Source of the DNA: Bacteroidota bacterium
GTDB lineage: Bacteria > Bacteroidota > Bacteroidia > Bacteroidales > Bacteroidaceae
Direction: 5' to 3'
DNA length: 30,124 bases
Assembly: GCA_023458215.1 (NCBI GenBank)
Contig: JAEXAJ010000072.1
Coordinates: 1 to 30,124, forward strand
Positions 15,512 through 24,134 of the stretch are shown here, one piece after another. The notes beneath the pieces were generated by a model, which saw only the letters and a program-made list of their open reading frames with translations, had not been told where the DNA came from and searched no databases. Made by a program: the position numbers and the translations under genes. Position 1 is the first letter of the stretch, and each line of letters begins with the position of its first letter.

Positions 15512-17770
15512 TCACTGTATAATAATTTCATCCGTAAATAAAAATTGCTTTTTACCTTGTGTCGCATGGAACCGTATATAGCGTGCTTGAACCGGTGTTC
15601 CTATCCAGCCGAAATCACGAAATGTGACATCTTTTTTTGTATCTTCTTCGCTGCAAAAATCACTGCCCAGCAGAGTGAAGTCTTTACCGTCTGTCGATAC
15701 CCACACCTCTACTTTGGCGGGCAAGAATACTTGGGGAGTACGGATCTGCATAAAATTAGCTACTACCCGATGGATGGAAGTGATTTTGCCTAAGTCGATG
15801 GTAGCGTCTAAGTCGTTGGGGCAGAAACCTTGCCACCGTCCGTCCATGTAGCTTTTACCTCCGCGAAGTCCATCAAGCAGACCGGTATCGCCTCCTCCTT
15901 TGTAGACTTCCTTGTGTTGATAATAGCCTCCGTTTTCGGCGTAGGTTATTTTCTTTCCTATGCCTTTGTGGTAGTCGGTGCGTAAATGGAGGCTCTTTCC
16001 AAGCGGAGTGGTTCCGTCAAAGAGACGGGCGGTCAGCAGGATGGAATCTTTTATGATAAACGGCTTCTTGTATAGGCGGGACGATGAGGTTGGTTCAGAG
16101 CCATCCATGGTATAGCGGATGTCAATGGGATGCTTTTCGGAAGTCAGAGAGAGGATGATTCTCCTTTTGGCATAATCCACTTCTTGGCTGGTTTGAACCT
16201 GCTCCGATAAGGTGAACGGATTGTATCCTTGGGCTTTGATGTGGCGGATTTCATTGTTGATACGGCGTTTGAAACTTTCCGGATGCTTGTTTTTCAATGG
16301 AGTCCAACCGACTTCTGACAGGGCAATAATACGCGGATAGATCATATATTCAGCATGTTCGGAGGTCGGTATGTATTCTGCCCATACATTGCCTTGTACG
16401 CCTAAAATGTATTTGCTGATATCTGTTCCTAAGGAATCGGGTGCAGGATCATAAGAGTAGGTCTGCCCGAGGGAGACACAGGCGCCGAAAGCAAGTGGCT
16501 GAGTTTCGGGATCATCCTGATAATGATCGAGGTAACAGTGGCTTTCCGGGGTCATGATGGCGTAATGTCCCATGCGGGCGGCAGCAATACCGCCTTCTGT
16601 GCCCCGCCATGACATGACGGTAGCGTTGGGGGCAAGTCCGCCATCCAGTATTTCGTCCCAACCTATGATTTCACGTCCTTTGGAATTGATATACTTTTCG
16701 ATACGTGCGATCATGTAGCTTTGCAGTTCGCTTTCATTTTTGAGTCCTTCTTCCTTCATGCGCTGCTGACATTTCGGGCAAGCTTTCCAGTGTCGCCTGC
16801 TGGCTTCATCTCCGCCAATATGGATGAAGCGGGAGGGGAAGAGGCGTATGACTTCGTCTAATACGTCTTCGAAGAATTTGAAAGTTTCTTCATTACCGAT
16901 GCAGACTTCACCGGAAGTATAGGGTTTGCCTGTACAAGACAGCTGGGGGTAGGCGGCAAGCACTTCGCTTGAATGTCCCGGCATTTCTATTTCGGGGATG
17001 ACGGTGATATGCCGCAGGCGGGCATATTCCAGTACTTCGCGCACATCTTTTTCGGTGTAATAACCTCCGTATGCTCCTTCTTCGTTTTTCTCGCAAAAGT
17101 GGTGGTCGTATTTGCCCCAATCTTGCAGATTGGCGGCTTTGCGCCAGGCAGCAAACTCAGTCAGGCGCGGATATCCGGGAATCTCCAGTCGCCAACCGGC
17201 CCCGTCAGTCAGATGCCAGTGCAGGCGGTTTATTTTATAGGTGGCTATGAGGTCGAGTTGCTTCTTGATATGTGCTGTATTAAAGAAGTGGCGCGATACA
17301 TCCAGATGAAGACCACGGTAAGGGAAACGGGGTTCGTCCTCAATGGTGGTAATAGGGAGATCTTTTCCGTTTCTGGCAAGCTGTGCCAGGGTTTGTAAGG
17401 CATAGAAAGCACCGGTAGCCGATTTAGCCTGAATGTTTACACCTTTCTTGTTTATCACGAGCTTGTAACCTTCTTCGGAAATGGAGCTAATAGGAGAAAC
17501 CTCAATTGTCACGAAAGGCTTGTCATTAGACGAGGTGTCCCTAAGCTGCATCGGAATGGGGTAGCCGGGCAAATAATCCAGCAGATCATCCATGTCAGCT
17601 TGTGGCAAATTGGCGGAGAATGTAACGATAGGGGGAAGATTTACTGTTTTTGAGGTGGTTTTCTCGAACTGTGGATAGGGAATCATGCTCAGTTCTTTGG
17701 ACGTTCCGCAGGCTGCCAGTAAAAGCGCAGCCATAGAAACAATGATTAGGGGGCTTTTCAATAATTTCAT
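15512..17770 (-). CDS. GH20 beta-N-acetylhexosaminidase lipoprotein
   Basis: A 752-residue exported enzyme removing terminal beta-linked GlcNAc or GalNAc from glycans. The lipobox LAAC (Cys21) predicts an anchored lipoprotein. An N-terminal GH20b-like domain (about 35-145) precedes the catalytic barrel (about 148-500), which shows FPYRGLHLDVSRHFF, LHWHLTDGAGWRLEIP, IPEIEMPGHS and the catalytic pair Asp321-Glu322 in HIGGDEASRRHW. A chitobiase-type C-terminal module (about 530-610, ISYTMDGSEPT-like) is followed by an F5/8-type discoidin-like domain (about 620-750, ending IRFHATQGKKQF). Substrates for such enzymes in gut Bacteroides are host mucin or N-glycan sugars. That role is family knowledge, not seen here. 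No SusC/D partner is adjacent. Confidence 0.95.
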   Translation of the reverse strand: MKLLKSPLIIVSMAALLLAACGTSKELSMIPYPQFEKTTSKTVNLPPIVTFSANLPQADMDDLLDYLPGYPIPMQLRDTSSNDKPFVTIEVSPISSISEEGYKLVINKKGVNIQAKSATGAFYALQTLAQLARNGKDLPITTIEDEPRFPYRGLHLDVSRHFFNTAHIKKQLDLIATYKINRLHWHLTDGAGWRLEIPGYPRLTEFAAWRKAANLQDWGKYDHHFCEKNEEGAYGGYYTEKDVREVLEYARLRHITVIPEIEMPGHSSEVLAAYPQLSCTGKPYTSGEVCIGNEETFKFFEDVLDEVIRLFPSRFIHIGGDEASRRHWKACPKCQQRMKEEGLKNESELQSYMIARIEKYINSKGREIIGWDEILDGGLAPNATVMSWRGTEGGIAAARMGHYAIMTPESHCYLDHYQDDPETQPLAFGACVSLGQTYSYDPAPDSLGTDISKYILGVQGNVWAEYIPTSEHAEYMIYPRIIALSEVGWTPLKNKHPESFKRRINNEIRHIKAQGYNPFTLSEQVQTSQEVDYAKRRIILSLTSEKHPIDIRYTMDGSEPTSSSRLYKKPFIIKDSILLTARLFDGTTPLGKSLHLRTDYHKGIGKKITYAENGGYYQHKEVYKGGGDTGLLDGLRGGKSYMDGRWQGFCPNDLDATIDLGKITSIHRVVANFMQIRTPQVFLPAKVEVWVSTDGKDFTLLGSDFCSEEDTKKDVTFRDFGWIGTPVQARYIRFHATQGKKQFLFTDEIIIQ

Positions 17771-17909
17771 TTCGCAGTGTTATTATGTTCGAGGTAAATA
17801 TACAGAATAATCTGTAAAAGTGATAATCTTTACTTTTTAAAATCCTTTTCCGCCGAAAAAACGTTAACACAATTCGTTCGTCTCATAAAAAAGTACGATA
17901 TTTGCAGCC

Positions 17910-18563
17910 ATGATTCAGATAGAGACCATATTTGACATATTGTGGAAAGGGTTCATTATCGGCGTCATTGTGTCGGCGCCATTGGGTCCTGTAGGTGTAT
18001 TGTGCATCCAACGTACTTTGAATAAAGGACGATGGTATGGTTTCGTAACAGGAATAGGTGCTTCGTTGAGCGATATTGCTTACGCCTTGTTGACAGGTTA
18101 CGGAATGAGTTTCGTATTTGATTACGTTAACAAGAATATCTTCTATCTGCAATTGTTAGGCAGTATTATGCTATTGGCATTTGGTATTTATACCTTCCGC
18201 AGTAATCCCGTACAATCTATTCGTCCTATTTCTACCAATAAGGGATCATACTTCCATAATTTCATAACTGCATTTGCCGTTACTCTTTCCAATCCGCTTA
18301 TCATCTTCTTGTTTATTGGCCTTTTTGCCCGTTTCGCTTTTGTTAAGGAGGGCGTATTGGTGTTTGAGGCCGTAACGGGATATTTGGCAATTGCGTTGGG
18401 TGCTTTAGCATGGTGGTTTGGTATTACTTTTTTTGTTAATAAAGTACGTACACAGTTCAATTTGCGTGGCATTTGGATAATGAACCGTATTATCGGTGGT
18501 ATTGTTATGGTGGTATCCGTGCTCGGATTGGTGTTTACATTGATGGGCGAGTCACTGTATTAG
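17910..18563 (+). CDS. LysE-family amino-acid exporter-like membrane protein
   Basis: A 217-residue inner-membrane protein with about six hydrophobic helices and the family signature near the N-terminus (IIGVIVSAPLGPVGVLCIQRTL, cf. the LysE/RhtB PGP region), followed by GFVTGIGASLSDIAYAL. LysE/RhtB proteins export amino acids or derivatives using the proton gradient. The substrate here is unknown. It is the first gene of a compact plus-strand run (27 bases to the next gene). The start at 17910 gives a normal length, and the hydrophobic first helix begins soon after it. Confidence 0.85.
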   Translation: MIQIETIFDILWKGFIIGVIVSAPLGPVGVLCIQRTLNKGRWYGFVTGIGASLSDIAYALLTGYGMSFVFDYVNKNIFYLQLLGSIMLLAFGIYTFRSNPVQSIRPISTNKGSYFHNFITAFAVTLSNPLIIFLFIGLFARFAFVKEGVLVFEAVTGYLAIALGALAWWFGITFFVNKVRTQFNLRGIWIMNRIIGGIVMVVSVLGLVFTLMGESLY

Positions 18564-18590
18564 TTGAAATTTGAGAGTCGATAGTTAAAG

Positions 18591-19133
18591 ATGAAGATTG
18601 CACAACAACTGAAAGAGAAGAATATAGCCGAATACCTTATATATATGTGGCAGGTTGAGGATTTGATTCGTGCCAATAAATGCGATATCGATGAAATACG
18701 TCACAATATTATTTCCCGTTATCCCGCAGAAGAACGTCCGGCATTGGAGGAATGGTATGGCAATCTGGTTGAAATGATGCGTACCGAGGGGGTTGTGGAG
18801 AAAGGACATCTGCAAATTGATCGTAATGTTATTCAGAATTTAATGGATTTGCACGGGGCTTTATTAGCTTCTACTAAATATCCGTTTTATAATGCCGCTT
18901 ATTTCAAAGCATTGCCTTTTATTGTAGAGTTGCGCCGGAAGAATGGTAAGCAGGACTCTGAACCGGAGTTAGAGACTTGTTTTGAGGCTCTTTATGGGGT
19001 ATTGTTGCTACGCTTGCAGAAGAAGGAAATCAGTCAGGGGACTACTAAAGCGATAGAAGCTATCAGCAGTTTCATTTCATTGCTTGCCAATTATTATGAC
19101 AAGGAGAAACGAGGTGAGTTGGAACTGGATTAA
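18591..19133 (+). CDS. DUF4924 family protein
   Basis: A 180-residue soluble, mostly helical protein that I recognise as the Bacteroidetes DUF4924 type from its opening (MKIAQQLKEKNIAEYLIYMWQ) and overall length. No catalytic motif is visible. The segment VELRRKNGKQDSEPELETCFEALYGVLLLRL leads to a C-terminal helix ending in SLLANYYDKEKRGELELD. Function is unknown. It sits 27 bases after the LysE-like gene and 48 bases before rfbD, consistent with one transcript. Confidence 0.75.
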   Translation: MKIAQQLKEKNIAEYLIYMWQVEDLIRANKCDIDEIRHNIISRYPAEERPALEEWYGNLVEMMRTEGVVEKGHLQIDRNVIQNLMDLHGALLASTKYPFYNAAYFKALPFIVELRRKNGKQDSEPELETCFEALYGVLLLRLQKKEISQGTTKAIEAISSFISLLANYYDKEKRGELELD

Positions 19134-19181
19134 GAAAGAATTGTTCATCGTAACATCAATATATTAAGTATAACTTTTTAA

Positions 19182-20030
19182 ATGAATATTTTAGTTACCG
19201 GTGCCAACGGTCAACTTGGCAATGAGATGCGAGTGTTGTCGCAGGAGAATCTTCAACATGCTTATTTCTTCACTGATGTACAGGAACTGGATATTTGCGA
19301 CGAACAGGCGGTACGCTCGTTTGTGGCTGATAATCACGTCGATGTTATTGTGAATTGCGCTGCATATACAGCCGTCGATAAAGCTGAAGAGAATGCGGAA
19401 CTTTGCGATAAGCTGAATCATTTGGCTCCCGGATATTTGGCTGCTGCTGCTGAGGCTTGTGGCGCTGCATTGATACAGGTTTCTACTGATTATGTGTTTG
19501 ATGGGACGGGACATATCCCGTATACAGAGGAGGTGACGCCTTGTCCTAATTCGGTATATGGTGCTACCAAGTTGGCAGGTGAGCAGGCGGTAATGAAGAA
19601 TTGCAGTCGTGCCATGGTTATCCGTACAGCGTGGTTGTATTCTATTTATGGAAATAACTTTGTAAAGACAATGATACGCTTGGGACGCGAACGTGATACT
19701 TTGGGTGTTGTATTCGACCAAATAGGTACGCCGACTTATGCCAATGATTTGGCACGTGCTATCTTTACGGCTATTAATCAAGGTATTGTTCCGGGTATTT
19801 ATCATTTTAGCGACGAAGGAGTTTGTTCTTGGTATGACTTTACATTGGCCATACATCGCATAGCGGACATAACGACTTGCAAAGTAAGGCCTTTGCATAC
19901 TGATGAATTCCCTGCTAAAGCGCCACGTCCCAATTATTCAGTCTTAGATAAAACCAAAATTAAGAAAACATTTAGCATTGAAATCCCTCATTGGGAGGAG
20001 AGTTTGGCGGCATGTATAAAGAGGCTTTAA
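19182..20030 (+). CDS. rfbD: dTDP-4-dehydrorhamnose reductase
   Basis: A 282-residue extended short-chain dehydrogenase of the RmlD type. It reduces dTDP-4-dehydro-L-rhamnose with NAD(P)H to dTDP-L-rhamnose for surface polysaccharides. The Rossmann motif GANGQLG is at residues 7-13, STDYVFDG follows at about 97-104, and the catalytic YxxxK is Tyr126/Lys130 (YGATK). HFSDEGVCSWYDF and the C-terminal RPNYSVLDK block are also typical. The other rhamnose genes (rfbA, rfbB, rfbC) are not in the window, so rfbD is separated from the rest of the pathway. It is followed by a small membrane-protein gene with only a 4-base gap. Confidence 0.93.
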   Translation: MNILVTGANGQLGNEMRVLSQENLQHAYFFTDVQELDICDEQAVRSFVADNHVDVIVNCAAYTAVDKAEENAELCDKLNHLAPGYLAAAAEACGAALIQVSTDYVFDGTGHIPYTEEVTPCPNSVYGATKLAGEQAVMKNCSRAMVIRTAWLYSIYGNNFVKTMIRLGRERDTLGVVFDQIGTPTYANDLARAIFTAINQGIVPGIYHFSDEGVCSWYDFTLAIHRIADITTCKVRPLHTDEFPAKAPRPNYSVLDKTKIKKTFSIEIPHWEESLAACIKRL

Positions 20031-20034
20031 GATA

Positions 20035-20199
20035 GTGGAAAAGAAGAAGAAAACTTATTTAACGTTCGGAACTTGCCTTGCATTAGGGGTTGCTATTGGT
20101 CTTATAATGCATAAACTAGCCATTGGTATAGCTATTGGTTGCGCATTGGGAGTCTATTATGAGAGGAAAAATAAGCAAGATAAAAAAGATGATATATGA
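20035..20199 (+). CDS. 54-residue glycine-rich membrane protein (GTG start)
   Basis: A small gene between rfbD and prfC. The reading frame opens with GTG at 20035, four bases after the rfbD stop, and its TGA (20197-20199) overlaps the prfC ATG as ATGA. The product starts [12 protein letters not shown]. It has two short hydrophobic stretches, [11 protein letters not shown] and [15 protein letters not shown], separated by MHK, and a charged tail ([12 protein letters not shown]). Repeated A-x-G/G-x-A spacing looks like a glycine-zipper membrane segment or hairpin. No in-frame ATG exists before codon 25, so GTG is the likely start. The tight spacing implies translational coupling with prfC. Function is unknown. 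Confidence 0.7.
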   Translation: MEKKKKTYLTFGTCLALGVAIGLIMHKLAIGIAIGCALGVYYERKNKQDKKDDI

Positions 20200-21764
20200 T
20201 TAATGAAATAGAAAGAAGACGAACGTTTGCGATTATCGCACACCCGGATGCCGGTAAGACATCGTTGACTGAGAAGCTGCTGCTTTTCGGTGGACAGATA
20301 CAGGTGGCTGGTGCTGTGAAGAGCAACAAAATAAAGAAAACGGCAACATCCGACTGGATGGATATCGAGAAACAGCGTGGTATCTCTGTTACCACCTCCG
20401 TGATGGAATTTGATTATCAGGATTATAAGATCAATATCCTCGATACTCCCGGTCACCAGGACTTTGCTGAAGATACCTACCGCACACTGACCGCTGTAGA
20501 TAGTGTTATCATTGTAGTGGATGGTGCAAAAGGTGTGGAAACACAAACCCGTAAGCTGATGGAAGTGTGCCGCATGCGTAATACGCCTGTGATTATTTTC
20601 GTCAATAAGATGGACCGTGAAGCGAAAGATCCTTTCGACTTGCTGGACGAGTTGGAAGAAGAACTTTCCATCCATGTCCGCCCGCTGACGTGGCCTATCG
20701 AGAGCGGTGTGCGTTTCAAAGGAGTTTATAATCTGTATGAACAGAAATTGAACCTATTCCAACCTTCCAAGCAGGTGGTTACGGAGAAGGTAGAGGTGGA
20801 CGTTAATACGGAGGAATTGGATAAACATATTGGTGCTTCATTGGCAGAGAAACTTCGTGGAGAGTTGGAGCTGATAGATGGCGTTTATTCTGAATTTCAG
20901 GTAGAAGAATATCTGAAAGGCGAACTTGCTCCGGTATTCTTTGGTTCGGCGCTCAATAACTTCGGTGTTCAGGAGTTGCTGGACTGCTTCGTAGAGATAG
21001 CTCCCAGTCCTCGCCCCGTGAAGGCGGAAGAACGTGAAGTAGAGCCGGAAGAACCGAAATTCACTGGTTTTGTCTTTAAGATTACAGCCAATATCGACCC
21101 GAACCACCGTTCTTGTATTGCTTTCTGCAAGATATGTTCCGGTAAGTTTGTGCGCAATGCTCCTTATTACCATGTTCGTCATGGAAAGACGGTACGTTTT
21201 TCTTCACCCACCCAGTTTATGGCGCAACGTAAGACGACGGTCGACGAAGCATGGGCGGGCGATATCATCGGTCTGCCGGATAACGGTACATTCAAGATTG
21301 GTGATACGTTGACGGAAGGTGAAATGCTGCATTTCCGTGGCTTGCCAAGCTTCTCGCCGGAAATGTTCAAATACATAGAGAATGCCGACCCGATGAAACA
21401 GAAACAGTTGGCCAAAGGTGTCGATCAGCTGATGGACGAAGGTGTGGCACAGTTATTTATCAATCAGTTTAACGGACGTAAGATTATCGGTACGGTAGGT
21501 CAGTTGCAGTTCGAGGTTATTCAGTATCGTTTGGAGAATGAATACAGTGCGAAGTGCCGTTGGGAACCGTTGAGCCTCTATAAAGCTTGTTGGATAGAGA
21601 GTGATGATGCCGAAGAGTTGGAAGCTTTCAAAAAACGTAAATACCAGTACATGGCAAAAGACCGTGAGGGTAGGGATGTATTCCTTGCCGACAGCGGATA
21701 TGTACTACAGATGGCACAGATGGACTTCAAGCATATCAAGTTCCACTTCACCAGTGAGTTCTGA
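20196..21764 (+). CDS. prfC: Peptide chain release factor 3
   Basis: A 522-residue translational GTPase that recycles RF1/RF2 from the ribosome after termination. The G1 P-loop AHPDAGKTS covers residues 15-23, DTPGHQDF starts at Asp83 and NKMDRE starts at Asn137. [16 protein letters not shown] is the switch I region typical of RF3, and the C-terminal domains are full length. It belongs to the LysE to prfC run, and the start overlaps the stop of the small upstream gene. A strong hairpin terminator follows 29 bases after the stop. Confidence 0.96.
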   Translation: MINEIERRRTFAIIAHPDAGKTSLTEKLLLFGGQIQVAGAVKSNKIKKTATSDWMDIEKQRGISVTTSVMEFDYQDYKINILDTPGHQDFAEDTYRTLTAVDSVIIVVDGAKGVETQTRKLMEVCRMRNTPVIIFVNKMDREAKDPFDLLDELEEELSIHVRPLTWPIESGVRFKGVYNLYEQKLNLFQPSKQVVTEKVEVDVNTEELDKHIGASLAEKLRGELELIDGVYSEFQVEEYLKGELAPVFFGSALNNFGVQELLDCFVEIAPSPRPVKAEEREVEPEEPKFTGFVFKITANIDPNHRSCIAFCKICSGKFVRNAPYYHVRHGKTVRFSSPTQFMAQRKTTVDEAWAGDIIGLPDNGTFKIGDTLTEGEMLHFRGLPSFSPEMFKYIENADPMKQKQLAKGVDQLMDEGVAQLFINQFNGRKIIGTVGQLQFEVIQYRLENEYSAKCRWEPLSLYKACWIESDDAEELEAFKKRKYQYMAKDREGRDVFLADSGYVLQMAQMDFKHIKFHFTSEF

Positions 21765-21793
21765 TAAGTTGCGATAGCTTATAAAATAAAGAG

Positions 21794-21843
21794 AGGGCTG
21801 TATCGATGATAGTGGGAACTATTTCGATACAGCCCTTTCCTTT
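21794..21843 (+). terminator. Terminator after prfC
   Basis: AGGGCTGTATCGA (21794-21806) and TCGATACAGCCCT (21824-21836) form a perfect 13-bp stem. The inner ATAGT-GGGA-ACTAT extends it by five more pairs after small mismatches. TTCCTTT follows on the plus strand. The converging histidine kinase gene ends at 21878, and the same hairpin may serve it too, although its minus-strand exit side (CTCTTTATTTTAT) is only moderately T-rich. Confidence 0.85.
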
Positions 21844-21877
21844 GGGGTTATAGCCGGGAAGAGGAGGGGGAGATTGA

Positions 21878-23881
21878 TTAGTTGATAGGCAACGTCACAA
21901 TCATGCGTGTACCTTCCGTATATTCAGGATCTATTCTGATGTCTCCGGCCAGTCGTTTTACAATGAGCTGGCAGAGGTACAATCCTAACCCGTTGCCCGG
22001 AATAAAAGTATTTAGTTTGTAGAAACGCTCAAATACATTCTCTTGTCTCTCCTTCGGGATTCCGCAACCGGTATCTGTGACGCTGATTATGATCTTTTTC
22101 TGAACTTCGTCCTTTTGGTAACTTAAGGAGATTTCTCCTTTTTCCGTAAACTTATTGGCATTGTTCAGCAAATGTTCAATGACCTGTGTCAGATAATGTT
22201 CATTGGTAATAATGAACATGCTGTCGTCTGTGATATCCAATCTATATTCTATTCCGGCTTTCCTTTGCAGTTGTTCCATTTGCTGGACGCATATACTTCT
22301 TAAATCAGTGGATTGGCAAGGTAGCTTTTCTTCGGAAACGTCCAGGTTGGCTACTTCCAGCATGCTATTGACGAGGTTTGTCAACAATGCTGTGCTCTTT
22401 TGTATTTCTCCGGGGAACTCCCGGCGCATCTCAATATCGATATCTTCATTCATGATTAAATCCGAGAAGCCTACGATCGCATTGAGTGGGGTGCGTATCT
22501 CGTGACAAATGGAGTTGATGAATTCTTGTTTCATCTTCTCGCTTTCCTGTGCTTTGCCGTGCAACACTTTTAGCTCTGTTTTCATCCTCTTTTCTTTTTT
22601 CCAGGAGAAGTAGAAGTAGGAGCTGATAGAGACTAAGATAATCAGTAGGATAGTGAGGAAAACCAGCAAGATTTGTTTGTTCTTTATCTCCAGCATGGTT
22701 TTCTCATTGTTGAGTGTATTGAGGTCATATTTTACCTGCAATTCATTAAGTTGCTTATTGGCTGCTGCTGTGTTCAGAGAGTCCTGTATCTGATGTGAAA
22801 ATTTCAGGTACTCCAAAGCTTTAGGATAGTCGTGTAAAGCCTCATAAAGTTGGGAATTTACATTATATAGTCCGGGGAGATTTTGCGGAGCCAGCTTGTG
22901 AGCTATTTTGATAAGAGAATCATTAGATGCTATAGCTTTGGGATAGTCGGTTTTGGTACGGTTATTGGAATAATAATTATTGGCGCACAGATAATAACTA
23001 TATTTATCAGCGTCATCAGTCAGTGCTTTACTTATTTCCTGGATTCTGCCCCAATAATAGGTCTCCTCCTCCAATGTCAGAAAAGGCATGTTTGCTGAAA
23101 TAAATGCATAGCATTGGAGTAAGTCCAATTCTATGTGATAGAATGGACGTTGTGTCTGATAATCAGTCTTATATTTTTCTTCTTGAAGCGCAATAAGATT
23201 TTTTATCATTGTGATAGATTCCTTATTTCTTTGACTTTGAGCATAAGCAAGTAACTGTCGCCAGAGAATAAATTTTTGATACATGAATTTAAGCTCTTTA
23301 GGCAGTGTTTCAGTCAGCTTCATAGCTTCGTCCAGATAGGGAATAGACTTCTCGAATTGATCGTTCGCATAAAAACTGTTTCCCATGATATATAATGAAG
23401 CAATTTTCTTGTAAATATCGTTGGCTTCATCCGTATTGGTATCCAAGAAACTCAATTCTTTATTGATAGCTTCATCCCTGTCGCCTGTGTAACATAAAGA
23501 ATCGAAAAGGCGCATGCGATAAAATGGCAATAAAGATTTCAGCTCTTCGGGAGTAGCTACTTGTTTTACATATTCAGTATATTTAGCGACGGAGTCTTTT
23601 TCGTTTGCTTTAGCTGCGTCAATAATTATGTCATTGAGGGCATTCAGCATACTCTTGCGATCTTTGACCTTCGAAGCTTCCTGATACATCTTCCATAAGT
23701 AGTTTTTAATTTCAAATCTGTCGAGTGCAATATCTGCCAGGTTTCTATATACTTGGATTTTCTGTTTGGGAGAATTAGATGTATTCAGTAAAGATAATAG
23801 GCTGTCCGTTGCCTGAGTGGTATTGGAGGCAACCATAACAGTACTAATGAATATGAAGATAGTAGTGAGTATATGTCTCAT
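21878..23881 (-). CDS. TPR-type membrane sensor histidine kinase
   Basis: A 667-residue kinase with the same plan as the one at 556-2505. A signal peptide (about 1-24) precedes a long helical, TPR-like periplasmic region that includes LYIMGNSFYANDQFEKSIPYLDEAMKL and ALHDYPKALEYLKFSHQI. A transmembrane helix lies near 400-420 (ILLVFLTILLIILVSISSYF). HisKA has His460 in HEIRTPLN, and HATPase_c has the N-box Asn574 (NNANKF), DTGCGIP and GNGLGLYL. No receiver domain or neighbouring response regulator exists. The -7 box TAGATTTG at 23907-23914 is a plausible promoter. The divergent neighbour is the membrane HTH protein at 24135, which could be functionally linked. That link is inference. Confidence 0.9.
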   Translation of the reverse strand: MRHILTTIFIFISTVMVASNTTQATDSLLSLLNTSNSPKQKIQVYRNLADIALDRFEIKNYLWKMYQEASKVKDRKSMLNALNDIIIDAAKANEKDSVAKYTEYVKQVATPEELKSLLPFYRMRLFDSLCYTGDRDEAINKELSFLDTNTDEANDIYKKIASLYIMGNSFYANDQFEKSIPYLDEAMKLTETLPKELKFMYQKFILWRQLLAYAQSQRNKESITMIKNLIALQEEKYKTDYQTQRPFYHIELDLLQCYAFISANMPFLTLEEETYYWGRIQEISKALTDDADKYSYYLCANNYYSNNRTKTDYPKAIASNDSLIKIAHKLAPQNLPGLYNVNSQLYEALHDYPKALEYLKFSHQIQDSLNTAAANKQLNELQVKYDLNTLNNEKTMLEIKNKQILLVFLTILLIILVSISSYFYFSWKKEKRMKTELKVLHGKAQESEKMKQEFINSICHEIRTPLNAIVGFSDLIMNEDIDIEMRREFPGEIQKSTALLTNLVNSMLEVANLDVSEEKLPCQSTDLRSICVQQMEQLQRKAGIEYRLDITDDSMFIITNEHYLTQVIEHLLNNANKFTEKGEISLSYQKDEVQKKIIISVTDTGCGIPKERQENVFERFYKLNTFIPGNGLGLYLCQLIVKRLAGDIRIDPEYTEGTRMIVTLPIN

Positions 23882-23906
23882 ATTGCATCATGTTTTAATA
23901 CTACTG

Positions 23907-23914
23907 CAAATCTA
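23907..23914 (-). promoter_or_regulatory. Candidate -7 box for the second histidine kinase
   Basis: Minus-strand TAGATTTG fits TAnnTTTG exactly, about 26 bases from the start codon. The -33 region shows only TTTA, so this is a moderate call. Confidence 0.45.
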
Positions 23915-24063
23915 CACTTTTTTTAGTAATAAATGCTGTTTTCGAATAATTTTCACAATTTCAAGAATGAGTTATGGTGGATAGCTTTAATGGGAGATAT
24001 AAAAGGGCGACGCAATAATAAAAACTTTGCACTTCTTTGTGGTATTATGTAGATAGAAAATAC

Positions 24064-24071
24064 TACCTTTG
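24064..24071 (+). promoter_or_regulatory. Candidate -7 box for the membrane HTH gene
   Basis: TACCTTTG fits TAnnTTTG exactly, 63 bases before the start codon. A TTTG occurs at 24036-24039 but the 24-base spacing is longer than the usual 19-21. The 253-base gap 23882-24134 otherwise holds only this divergent promoter region. Confidence 0.45.
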
Positions 24072-24134
24072 TGTTGATAACGGCCGATGGGTCTTGATGA
24101 TGAAAACAATAGCATTGAATGCTTATCAGATTAA

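Noticed and set aside
17891..17904. Promoter directly before the LysE-like start (GATATTTG)
   Set aside because: Both TA positions of the -7 box do not fit, and the predicted start would fall at the start codon itself.
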